Part shown: positions 47,846 through 55,272 of the stretch, piece by piece
Numbering within the stretch: the first letter of the stretch is position 1
Layout: each line of letters opens with the position of its first letter
From: Hydrogenophaga sp.
GTDB lineage: Bacteria > Pseudomonadota > Gammaproteobacteria > Burkholderiales > Burkholderiaceae_C
DNA length: 55,272 nt
Direction: 5' to 3'
Assembly: GCF_018780075.1 (NCBI RefSeq)
Contig: NZ_JADMKB010000116.1
Coordinates: 1 to 55,272, forward strand
Notes under the pieces: generated by a model
Seen by the model: only the letters and a program-made list of their open reading frames with translations
What the model was told of the DNA's origin: nothing
The model's database searches: none
Translations under genes and position numbers: made by a program

Positions 47846-48244
47846 GGTGGGCTCCTCCCGTAGGGCCTCTGTGGGCTTCCCGTCAACGTCATCCATTTAG
47901 TGGAACGCTGCCATGCCATGTCCATACTTCGCGTGTATCGAACGCATCTCAATCGTTACCAGTTTTTTCTTCGGCCTGAAGTCCGAATTGTCGGGTTGAT
48001 TGGGTCGGCAGGTGTTCATCTGGGAGAAGGGGGCATACTTTTTGAAGTGCAGCATAGGCATCGGAACTGCCACCTGTGGAACATCTTTTACAGGCGGTTG
48101 CCATGCGAATTCAACCGCCAAGTTCGATGTGGCAGTCTTTGCGAAGGAAGTTCGTTTACCTTGCAGTTCTGGACGGTGCCGCTGTCTAGAGGGGCAGTTG
48201 TGCCATGGATGGAAGCTGCAGAATACGAATTGAAAGGAGGCGGT
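47846..48244. other. 399-bp intergenic region, no gene seen
   Basis: This stretch separates the divergent LysR gene and the small membrane-protein gene. I see no credible short gene, repeat or terminator. It should contain the lysR promoter and the promoter of the small membrane protein; the box sequences could not be placed with confidence. Confidence 0.4.
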
Positions 48245-48550
48245 ATGTGGCTGCTTGTGGCGCGTGAACCTCGGGCCAATGCGTCGTATTGGACCGGTCG
48301 TCGATGGTTTTCGGCCCTCGACGCAGTGGCCTGGCCAATGGTCTGGGTGCTCCTTGTAAGCCAGTTTGATGTGCCTGTCGGGATCGTAGGTCCCATGGTC
48401 GTAGCGATTGCGCTCCTGTTCTCGGCAGAACGAATTCATCGCGCGGTGTGGGTCAATCACCGCTACTGGTTCACCACTTGGCGCTGGGGCCGAATCGTCA
48501 TCGCACTGATGGTGATTGGGCTGGTCTTGAAGTTCACGGTTTCAGCTTGA
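48245..48550 (+). CDS. Small membrane protein of unknown function
   Basis: A 101-residue protein with AAAGGAGG 5 bases before the ATG at 48245; the frame is open upstream without coding character. Two hydrophobic segments (A-V-A-W-P-M-V-W-V-L-L-V and P-M-V-V-A-I-A-L-L-F) are followed by a third near the C-terminus (I-V-I-A-L-M-V-I-G-L-V-L). The N-terminus is W-rich and basic (R-E-P-R-A-N-A-S-Y-W-T-G-R-R-W). I do not recognise a named family. Confidence 0.6.
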   Translation: MWLLVAREPRANASYWTGRRWFSALDAVAWPMVWVLLVSQFDVPVGIVGPMVVAIALLFSAERIHRAVWVNHRYWFTTWRWGRIVIALMVIGLVLKFTVSA

Positions 48551-49044
48551 GCCATGACTTGGCCACCACAACATGGCGAATGATCTGAAAGCTTCAGGTT
48601 GCCCGTGAATGCACATAGTGCAAATGCGGTGGTCGATCATCCAGAAGCTTAAGCAGGCTATCCGTGTCCCGCTCCTCGGGGTTGAGCCATTGGTCCAGGT
48701 TCTCGGGGCGCAACGCGATCACACACCGATCATGGCCAGCGGCTGCGACTTCGGGCGGTGGATCGTCTGTGATGAGCGCAAACGAGAGCAAGTCGGGCTC
48801 GCCTGGTGCCGTCCAGTGCGACCACAAGCACGCCAACAGCAACTCCTGGGGTGGTTCGGTCGTGAACTCCACCACCACCATCCGCGGCTCCTCTCCGGGC
48901 CTGAGATCACGTCCTTCGGCATGGTGGAGCAGCACGTTTTCGTAAAATGCGTTTGCAACCAGCACCCCGTGGGTGTCCCCCCGCGTCAGAATAGTTGTCG
49001 CCCCGATAGAACCAAGAACCCGGGGGCGGAGATGAAGGACGACA

Positions 49045-49518
49045 GTGGCTCGATACGGACAAGCATTCAAAGACAAAGCAGTAGCCAGGTTGCTGCCACC
49101 GGAGAGCGCGCCGGTGGAGGTGGTCTCGCGCGAGGTTGGTGTGGGAACGGGAACTCTGGAGCGTTGGCGCGAGGATGCGCAGTCCAGGCCCGCCCGAGGG
49201 CGGGCCTGGACTGCGGGCGCCCGGCTTGAGGCCGTGATCACCACGGCGGCGATGAACGAGGCGAGCAAAAGCGCCTGGTGTCGCGAACATGGTGTGTACC
49301 CGGCCGATCTGGACAAATGGCGGGTGAGTTGCACCACCGCACTGGTCGACCCGCAGGATGCGCCAGCCAGTGCGCAGGCCACACGCGCGGACCGCAAACG
49401 CATCAAGGAACTCGAACGCGATCTGCTGCGCAAGGACCGAGCGCTGTCTGAGACAGCCGCGTTGCTGGTGCTTTCAAAAAAAGTCTCGGCGATCTTCAAC
49501 AAGGGCGAGGACGAATGA
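49045..49518 (+). CDS. IS3-family OrfA
   Basis: A 157-residue protein with a helix-turn-helix N-terminus (A-F-K-D-K-A-V-A-R-L-L and V-S-R-E-V-G-V-G-T-G-T-L-E-R-W) and a second HTH (W-C-R-E-H-G-V-Y-P-A-D-L-D-K-W). The C-terminal leucine-rich coil is I-K-E-L-E-R-D-L-L-R-K. It would bind the element ends. The stop overlaps OrfB as ATGA rather than by a frameshift site. Its coding sequence contains an almost perfect 38-bp palindrome at 49178-49215. Confidence 0.8.
   Translation: MARYGQAFKDKAVARLLPPESAPVEVVSREVGVGTGTLERWREDAQSRPARGRAWTAGARLEAVITTAAMNEASKSAWCREHGVYPADLDKWRVSCTTALVDPQDAPASAQATRADRKRIKELERDLLRKDRALSETAALLVLSKKVSAIFNKGEDE
49178..49215. repeat. 38-bp palindrome within IS orfA
   Basis: The arms 49178-49195 and 49198-49215 are exact reverse complements, 18 bp each, with the 2-base loop GA. 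The core is CAGTCCAGGCCCGCCC and its complement. It lies in coding sequence and reads through as R-P-A-R-G-R-A-W in OrfA. The RNA would form a very stable hairpin within the orfA message. Confidence 0.9.
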
Positions 49519-50606
49519 TCGGCCTCGAAGATCGCCAAGCCCTGGCCAGAGACATCGAGGATGCGCATGCAGCCGGAGCCCGATTCGCGCCCGCCTGTGA
49601 GATCGCCGGCATTGAGCTGCGCACGCTTCAGCGCTGGAAGGCCAGCTCGGGCCTGACAGCGGGCGATGGCAGGCCGCTCGCCGTGCGCCCGATGCCCAGC
49701 CATGCCTTGAGTGCGGCCGAGCGCGTGGCGCTGCTGACTGTTGCCAACGAACCGCGCTTTGCCTCGGTGCCGCCTGCGCGCATCGTGCCCATGCTCGCTG
49801 ACGAGGGCGTGTACCTGGGCAGCGAGTCCAGCATGGCACGTGTGCTCAAAGCCGCCGGGCAGAACAAGCGCCGTGGTCGCGCCAAGACGCCCAAGGCAAC
49901 AAGGCCGCCCACCACCCACATCGCCACGGCCCCAGGACAGGTGTGGTGCTGGGACATGACCTACCTGCCCGCCAGGGTGATGGGCCGCTGGTTCCACCTG
50001 TACCTGATCCTGGATTTGTACAGCCGCAAAATCGTGGGTGCCGAGGTGCACGACAGCGACGACTCTGTGCATGCCGTGCATCTGGTGCGGCGCACCGCGC
50101 TGGCTGAGGGCATTGCGGCGATGGACAGCAAACCTGTGCTGCACGGCGACAACGGCTCCACGCTCAAGGCCACCACGGTGCTGGCCATGCTCAACTGGCT
50201 GGGCATCAAGCCCTCGTACTCGCGGCCCCGGGTGAGCGACGACAACGCGTTTGCCGAGTCGCTGTTCCGCACGGCCAAGTACCGCCCGGAGTTCCCGGCG
50301 CAGGGCTTTGAGACGCTGGGCGATGCCCGCGCCTGGGCCGCCGAGTTCGTGCGTTGGTACAACGTGGAGCACCGCCACAGCGGTATCCGCTATGTGAGCC
50401 CGCAGCAGCGTCACGCCGGGCAGGATCAGGCCATCCTGGCGGCACGACACGCGCTGTATCGCCAGGCCCAGCAGCGCCATCCGGCACGCTGGTCGGGCGC
50501 CACAAGGGACTGGTCGCTCATCGACGTGGTGACCCTCAATCCCGAGCGCGACGAGGTGGTCAAGATGGCTGCCTGCGTTCAACATACTCAGCTCAAAGCT
50601 GCGTGA
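49515..50606 (+). CDS. IS3-family transposase OrfB
   Basis: A 363-residue transposase. The rve domain shows W-C-W-D-M-T-Y-L (first Asp), H-G-D-N-G-S-T (second Asp) and D-N-A-F-A-E-S-L-F-R-T (Glu), the IS3 DDE triad. An N-terminal HTH (L-R-T-L-Q-R-W-K) precedes it. The reading frame is intact, so the element may still be active. It starts in an ATGA overlap with orfA. Confidence 0.9.
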   Translation: MIGLEDRQALARDIEDAHAAGARFAPACEIAGIELRTLQRWKASSGLTAGDGRPLAVRPMPSHALSAAERVALLTVANEPRFASVPPARIVPMLADEGVYLGSESSMARVLKAAGQNKRRGRAKTPKATRPPTTHIATAPGQVWCWDMTYLPARVMGRWFHLYLILDLYSRKIVGAEVHDSDDSVHAVHLVRRTALAEGIAAMDSKPVLHGDNGSTLKATTVLAMLNWLGIKPSYSRPRVSDDNAFAESLFRTAKYRPEFPAQGFETLGDARAWAAEFVRWYNVEHRHSGIRYVSPQQRHAGQDQAILAARHALYRQAQQRHPARWSGATRDWSLIDVVTLNPERDEVVKMAACVQHTQLKAA

Positions 50607-51312
50607 CTCAGGCGACAACTACCTTGACGCGCGCCGGTGTGCCCGAACTGCTCCCTCCAAAACCCGTCGAGGTTGTCTCTGCGCGCGTTGTAGGTGCCCG
50701 GGAAACGGGTGTCATACGAAGCGGGTTTGCCGGCCGGACGGCACTGATAGCGCATGGGTAGGACCTGCCGATGCCCATCGATGGAGACCATGACCAGGGC
50801 GTAGCTCCCCGGAAAAATCCGCGAGTCGCCGGGCAACAGTTCCGGGTTGTCCAACTGATCCAACCGCCTCTGGATTGCAGCGATCTTTGAGCTGGCGATG
50901 CGCTTGCTGTCCGTGGCTGTTTTCGTGGTCTTCACGGTTAGCGCTGCTTCCGCGGCGGCCAGGCGAACCCGCTGCTTTTCCAGGTCATCCCGCAACTGTT
51001 GCCGCTGCTGGTTTCGGTGCTGTTCGATGAGGGCTCGAATGCGCTCGCCATCTGGTCCTGTGGAGTCTTCAAAGGAGGCCTCCATGGCGCGAGGAATGAT
51101 CACCCGTTCGCCACCCGCACGCCGGAAAAACAGGTCAAAGAATTCCTTGATGGAGATGTCTGCGCCCCATTCGCGCACGTACCTCCTGTAGTCCGCCCAG
51201 ACCTGAGCCGAGTAGCACATGACCACCTCCGCGGTTGTGGAATCGCCACCAGTTTGCCTCAGGGACCGCGTGGCACACATACCCCTTGCCGTGACTTGAC
51301 GCTCGAAGATTC

Positions 51313-51341
51313 TTCGCAGAAATCGGTCCTGAGAATATACT
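51313..51341 (+). promoter_or_regulatory. Predicted umuDC promoter
   Basis: TTCGCA (51313-51318) and TATACT (51336-51341) are spaced 17 bp. The start of transcription, about 7 bases after the -10 box, would fall at or next to the ATG at 51348, so the message could be leaderless. The -35 box matches consensus at four of six positions. Confidence 0.5.
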
Positions 51342-51357
51342 GGATAAATGTACAGTT
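51338..51357. promoter_or_regulatory. LexA (SOS) box overlapping the umuD start codon
   Basis: TACTG-N8-ACAGT: CTG at 51340-51342 and CAG at 51353-51355 separated by 10 bases (GATAAATGTA), the LexA spacing. The box overlaps the -10 element and contains the umuD ATG at 51348-51350. It lies between umuD and the divergent SRAP gene and may control both. Confidence 0.75.
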
Positions 51358-51824
51358 TCACCGATTTTGCAGATGCGCAGAGAAGAGGGCGATCTTCCGC
51401 TGGGGAGCTACCCATTCCTCTGGGCCAGTTTCCTATCTCGGTGTTGGAACTGGAGACCCCTGTACATGCCGGGTTTCCATCGCCAGCCGAGGATTTCCAG
51501 GCCCAACGCATCGACATCCTCGAACGCCTGGTCACCCATCCCCAGGCCACGTACAGCATGGTTATCCGGGGGCACTCCATGGAGGGCGTGGGGATCTTTG
51601 ATGGCGATGTCGTCCTGGTGGACCGGGCGGTCAAGCCGGCTCACGGACAGATCGTGGTCGCTGTGGTGGACAACGAGTTCACCTGCAAGCAGCTCTGGAT
51701 GCGCGGTGGTCGGCTCAAGCTGATGGCGGCCAATCCCACCTTTGCCGACATCGTCCCCACCGAGGGGCAGACGGTAGAGGTGTGGGGCGTCGTGATTGCA
51801 TCGATCAAGCAGTTCAAGTGCTGA
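51348..51824 (+). CDS. umuD: UmuD-like SOS mutagenesis protein
   Basis: A 158-residue LexA/UmuD family protein. The cleavage site is Ala41-Gly42 in V-H-A-G-F-P-S-P, with catalytic Ser77 in G-H-S-M-E-G and Lys114 in F-T-C-K-Q-L. After RecA-stimulated self-cleavage, UmuD' activates the UmuC polymerase. About 17 residues precede the region matched in E. coli UmuD, and no other ATG lies before the cleavage site. There is no Shine-Dalgarno, and the ATG lies inside the LexA box. Confidence 0.85.
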   Translation: MYSFTDFADAQRRGRSSAGELPIPLGQFPISVLELETPVHAGFPSPAEDFQAQRIDILERLVTHPQATYSMVIRGHSMEGVGIFDGDVVLVDRAVKPAHGQIVVAVVDNEFTCKQLWMRGGRLKLMAANPTFADIVPTEGQTVEVWGVVIASIKQFKC

Positions 51825-51851
51825 GCGGTTGCGCTTGAGTTGGGACCCCTT

Positions 51852-53162
51852 ATGGCCGCATCACTTTATGCCCTCGTGGACGGCAATAACTTCTATGTGT
51901 CGTGCGAACGCGTATTCAGACCGAGCCTGAACGGTCAACCCGTCATCGTGTTGTCCAACAACGATGGCTGTGCTATTGCGCGCTCCAACGAAGCCAAGGC
52001 CCTGGGCATTGCCATGGGCGCTCCGTGGTTCAAGATCAAACAGCTGCAGGAGACCCACGGGTTGGTCGCACTGTCCGCGAATTTCTGCCTGTACGGGGAT
52101 CTCAGTGACCGGATGATGAGCTTGGTCGCGGGCTTGGGCCATCGTCAGGAGATCTATTCCATCGACGAGTCCTTCATCGACATGAGCGGCATTCGGGGGG
52201 ATCTGATCAAGCGTTGCCGAACGATCCGCGAGCGTGTGCTGCGGTGGGTGGGTATCCCTTGCTGCATCGGACTGGGACCCACCAAAACCCTGGCCAAGCT
52301 GGCGAATCACATTGCCAAGACCGCCGAACGCAAACCGGGCAGTTACCCCGCCGAGATGGCCCAGGTCTGCAACCTGGCCAGCCTGGACCGTGGCGCCTTG
52401 GAATCGGTGCTGGCCAACACAGCGGTGGATGAGGTCTGGGGGGTGGGGAAGCGGATTTCATTCCAGCTCAAGCAGGCCGGGGTTGAATCCGTTCTGCAGT
52501 TGTCGCGGATGGACCTGGCCACCGTGCGCACCCGGTGGTCGGTGGTGCTGGAGCGCACAGTCCGAGAGTTGCAGGGACAGCCATGCGTAGACCTGGAGGA
52601 CGTGGCCCCTGACAAACAGGAGATCGCTTGCACGCGCTCATTCGGTCGGCCGGTGACCGAGCTTGCCGATCTGAAAGAAGCCGTCAGTGAGTTCGCCAGT
52701 AGGGCAGGGGAGAAGCTGCGTCGCCAGCACGGATTGGCCAACCTGGTTCACGCGTTCGTGAGAACCAGTCCGTTCCGACCAGACCCCCAGTACAGCGGGT
52801 CCATCGTTGTGCCTCTACGACGAGCGACGGCCGATTCGACCCGGATTGCGGAAGCCGCGCTGGCTGGTTTGGCTCAGATTTTTAGGCCCGGTTTTCTGTA
52901 CGCCAAGGCAGGTGTGATGCTGCTCGAACTGCAGCCGGACTCGGTACAACAGGATGAACTGGACCTGGAACCAGAGCAGGACAAGGACCTGGGTGGGTTG
53001 ATGGGGACACTTGATCAGATCAACCGGCGCTACGGTCGGGGTACCGTGTTGCTCGCCAGCACCGGGCTTGCAGGTGATCGCCGGCATTGGGCCATGAAGC
53101 AGGAACGACGTACCCCGCAGTACACAACCCGATGGGAGGACATGCCTGTGATTCGTGCGTGA
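51852..53162 (+). CDS. umuC: UmuC-like Y-family DNA polymerase (Pol V catalytic subunit)
   Basis: A 436-residue polymerase from the ATG at 51852 (an ATG at 51840 would add four residues). Catalytic residues are Asp10 in L-V-D-G-N-N-F-Y and Asp105-Glu106 in S-I-D-E-S-F-I-D. The C-terminal little-finger and UmuC-specific regions are complete and the gene is full length. It lies 27 bases after umuD and should be expressed with it after DNA damage. Plasmid-borne umuDC operons raise host mutation and UV tolerance. Confidence 0.93.
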   Translation: MAASLYALVDGNNFYVSCERVFRPSLNGQPVIVLSNNDGCAIARSNEAKALGIAMGAPWFKIKQLQETHGLVALSANFCLYGDLSDRMMSLVAGLGHRQEIYSIDESFIDMSGIRGDLIKRCRTIRERVLRWVGIPCCIGLGPTKTLAKLANHIAKTAERKPGSYPAEMAQVCNLASLDRGALESVLANTAVDEVWGVGKRISFQLKQAGVESVLQLSRMDLATVRTRWSVVLERTVRELQGQPCVDLEDVAPDKQEIACTRSFGRPVTELADLKEAVSEFASRAGEKLRRQHGLANLVHAFVRTSPFRPDPQYSGSIVVPLRRATADSTRIAEAALAGLAQIFRPGFLYAKAGVMLLELQPDSVQQDELDLEPEQDKDLGGLMGTLDQINRRYGRGTVLLASTGLAGDRRHWAMKQERRTPQYTTRWEDMPVIRA

Positions 53163-53603
53163 CAGGCCCTAGAAGGAGTTCACGCGGGGCAGGAGATTTC
53201 ACACGCAGGCCTATGCGATTTGTATGCCCGCAGTTCGATCGGCTGAGGTGGAGCTGCGGCCATGAGCTGACACTCATTTTCGTGGTCCCAGCGACGGTTG
53301 AAGGCTGACAGAGGCCGGCCGGTTTTGCAGCCCAATGACAGCTTTCGTCGGAACCAGCCTTTCGTCATTCTGCGAGGCGACCGACCGCTGCACACCTTCA
53401 AAAGCAGTCCTTCATCGTGGGGTTCAGCGCGGCGGTCAGGCGTCTGATGAGTTGCGCTCGGTGAAAGAAGTTAGCGCGCGTCAATGGCTGATACCGCCGG
53501 TTTCCGCGCTGGTGGTAGCTTGTGATTCAAGTGTCCTCGACACGAGGCGCGCTGAAAAGCCAGACGCACAGTCGATCTGTTAGTGTTGATTTCCACGTAA
53601 ATG
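53163..53603. other. 441-bp region with no recognised gene
   Basis: Downstream of umuC and upstream of the second IS. I see no credible coding sequence, no clear terminator and no intact repeat. It may be remnant sequence from earlier insertions. Confidence 0.4.
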
Positions 53604-55229
53604 TGACCCAGTGGGGATGCGGCTAAAAACTTGGACTACATGGAGGTAGTTCATGTATTCCTACGAAGACCGAATCCGAGCCGTCAAGCTCTACATCAAG
53701 CTTGGCAAGCGCCTCAGGGCCACCATCCGCCAGTTGGGCTATCCGACCAAGAACTCCCTCATTGGCTGGTACCGGGAGTACGAGCAGAGCCAGAACCTGC
53801 GAGTCGGGTATTCGCGATCAGGACAGAAGTATTCCGATCTGCAGAAGCATGCGGCGGTGAAGCACTACCTTGATCACGATCGGTGCATTGCCTCGACCAT
53901 GCGGGCATTGGGATATCCCGGTCGGGAGTTACTGACCGAGTGGATTGACGAGTTGCACCCCGAAGTTCGCCACCGAATGGTGGGCCGGGCACCGAACACC
54001 CTGCACTCAGCCGAGCTTAAAAGTGCAGCGGTGATTGAGCTTTGCACCCGAAAGTCCAGCGCACAAGAAATCGCCCAGAAGCTGGCGGTGTGTCGGCCTA
54101 CGCTGTACAACTGGAAAAACCAGTTGCTAGGCCGCGAGGTACCCGCATCCATGAAACGTCAAAACAATTCACCGCCAGTGCCTGATGCTGCCGAACTGCA
54201 GCGCCAAGTCGAGTCGCTTCAACAGAGCATTCACCGTCTTCAGCTCGAACATGACATCTTGAAGAAGGCCAATGAACTGCTAAAAAAAGGCCTGGGCGTC
54301 AACCCTCAGCTCCTGAGCAATCGGGAGAAGACTCTGCTGGTTGACGCCCTGAAGCCCATCTACTCGCTCACAGAGCTACTTGGCGAACTTGGCCTGGCTC
54401 GCAGTTCCTACTTCTACCACTGCGCCCGCCAGCGAAGGCCTGACAAATACGCTGATGCCCGCGTTGCCGCTGCCGATGTGTTTCAGAGCAACCACCGCAG
54501 CTATGGTTACCGGCGCATGCGTGCGGCGCTGGGCAGACGCCAGTTGCACCTGTCTGAAAAAGTCGTGCAGCGTCTGATGAAGCAGGAAGGCTTGAGTGTT
54601 CCCTCGCGCAAAAAGCGTCGATACGGGTCCTACCTCGGAGAGATCAGCCCTGCGCCCGACAACATCCTCAATCGTGACTTCCAGGCGGCGACACCGAATG
54701 AGAAGTGGCTCACCGACATTACGGAGTTCCAGATCCCAGCTGGAAAGGTTTACCTCTCGCCTGTGATCGACTGCTTCGATGGCATGGTGGTGAGCTGGAC
54801 GCTTGGTACCCGACCGGACTCCGAGTTGGTGAACACGATGCTCGATGCGGCCATTGACACGGTGCAATCGTGCGACAGCAAGCCGATCATTCACTCCGAC
54901 CGTGGCGCCCATTACCGCTGGCCAGGTTGGCTTGATCGGATGCACAGTGCGAACCTGACGCGGTCGATGTCGCGTTAGGGGTGCTCACCGGACAACGCGG
55001 CCTGCGAAGGTTTCTTTGGGCGCCTGAAGAATGAGATGTTCTACCCGCGGGATTGGAAGTCGACCACCATCGAGGTGTTCATCCGAGCGGTGCACGAGTA
55101 CATCCTCTGGTACAACGAAAAACGGATCAAGATGTCGTTGGGTTCCCTCAGCCCCATCGAGTACCGCGAAAGTCTGGGCTTAATCAACTGAAACCAGTCC
55201 AAGAATTACGCTGCACCCCCAGTGGCTCA
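53604..55229 (+). mobile_element. Second IS3-family element, transposase with in-frame stop
   Basis: Inverted ends are visible: TGACCCAGTGGGGATGCGG from 53604 and, reversed from 55229, TGAGCCACTGGGGGTGCAG, with 15 of 19 matches, followed by a shared CTTGGACT. No target duplication was found at these boundaries. It encodes a single-frame OrfAB-type transposase instead of two frames. Exact ends are uncertain by a few bases. Confidence 0.65.
53653..55191 (+). pseudogene. IS3-family transposase broken by an amber codon
   Basis: The frame encodes 441 residues to a TAG at 54976-54978, then continues without further stops for 71 codons to 55191. N-terminal HTH regions, a leucine-zipper-like coil (L-Q-R-Q-V-E-S-L-Q-Q-S-I) and the rve core are present: W-L-T-D-I-T-E-F (first Asp), S-D-R-G-A-H-Y (second Asp). 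The Glu in A-C-E-G-F-F-G-R-L-K lies after the stop. The TAG probably replaces AAG (Lys), a single base change. Without readthrough the enzyme lacks its third catalytic residue. Confidence 0.85.
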
Positions 55230-55272
55230 GTTTTCGGTCGGCGCCAACAGTTACAGTCCACTAGGATGCGTG

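Larger units (their letters stand above)
48977..50635 (+). mobile_element. IS3-family insertion sequence inside the SRAP gene
   Basis: About 1.66 kb. It is flanked by GGTGT at 48972-48976 and 50636-50640, a 5-bp target duplication. The terminal inverted repeats share GCGTCA and TAGTTGTCGCC: left end around 48983-49002, right end around 50611-50629 in reverse. It carries two overlapping ORFs of IS3 type. The left end has one extra C compared with the right, so the exact boundary is uncertain by one base. It disrupts the SRAP gene cleanly. Confidence 0.8.
48594..51220 (-). pseudogene. SRAP (YedK/HMCES-type) gene interrupted by an IS3-family element
   Basis: The 5' part (51220 to 50636) begins M-C-Y-S-A-Q-V, with Cys2 the residue that SRAP proteins use to crosslink to abasic sites, and ends at F-W-R-E-Q-F-G-H-T. 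The 3' part (48976 to 48594) resumes H-G-V-L-V-A-N-A-F-Y-E-N-V and ends with the SRAP C-terminus (I-T-D-D-P-P-P-E-V-A-A-A-G-H-D-R-C). The two parts are split by the element at 48977-50635. Removing it with one copy of GGTGT restores a single 320-codon frame, so the insertion is recent. The gene is divergent from umuDC, fitting SOS control. Confidence 0.8.

Noticed and set aside
48594..50618. Long minus-strand open frame of 674 codons through the first IS
   Set aside because: Most of it is the antisense of the IS genes with no coding character. Only its last part is real, as the 3' piece of the SRAP gene, which is reported as the pseudogene.

Overview
The window is GC-rich and densely coded, with short gaps and many 4-bp ATGA stop/start overlaps. 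Its gene families are typical of beta-proteobacterial (Burkholderiales, probably Comamonadaceae) plasmids or integrative conjugative elements. This taxonomic call is an inference from family resemblance, not from a search. The left half is a conjugative backbone, the right half is metabolic and SOS cargo, and two IS3-family insertion sequences lie at the right end.

Region 1 (1-4.2 kb) is maintenance and mobilisation: the 3' part of a DUF932 gene, a coupled StbA-StbB-StbC-like operon on the minus strand, a ~290-bp divergent intergenic region that is the best oriT candidate, a MobC-like accessory gene, and a short MOBP/VirD2-like relaxase with Tyr81 and a His triad.

Region 2 (4.2-13.1 kb, minus strand) is a defence island. 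Its first five genes are overlapped at every junction: Phd-type antitoxin, RelE/ParE-type toxin, a short N6-methyltransferase-like subunit that lacks the catalytic NPPY motif, an Eco57I-type methyltransferase with a TTG start, and a GIY-YIG plus DEAD-helicase effector. McrB and McrC follow. A toxin-antitoxin pair translationally coupled to a restriction-modification system, with McrBC behind it, is the most interesting candidate system here.

Region 3 (13.2-28.5 kb, minus strand) is a VirB/VirD4 type IV secretion operon in the order virB1-2-3-4-(six-cysteine secreted protein)-6-5-8-9-10-11-virD4, then an OmpA-like lipoprotein, a stand-alone LPD7 protein and a DUF1173 protein. No VirB7 was recognised.

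Region 4 (29.1-42.4 kb) is a catabolic cluster. A TetR regulator faces a sigma70-like promoter covered by four GGTACC operator cores. It controls genes for an acyl-CoA ligase, an SCP2-type thiolase, an SDR, a branched-chain-amino-acid-type (HAAT) ABC importer (binding protein, two permeases, two ATPases), a carboxymuconolactone-decarboxylase-like protein, a second ligase, a second SDR and an MBL-fold hydrolase. Together they suggest uptake, CoA activation, oxidation and thiolysis of an unknown carboxylic acid.

Region 5 (42.6-48.6 kb) holds a LuxR solo with an unknown partner, an ACT-domain protein, a desaturase-like di-iron membrane oxygenase coupled to a polytopic transporter, an ArgP-like LysR regulator and a small membrane protein. 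Region 6 (48.6-55.2 kb) holds a SRAP (YedK-type) gene split by an IS3-family element, a divergent umuDC operon whose LexA box contains the umuD start codon, and a second IS3-family element whose transposase carries an in-frame amber codon just before its last catalytic residue.
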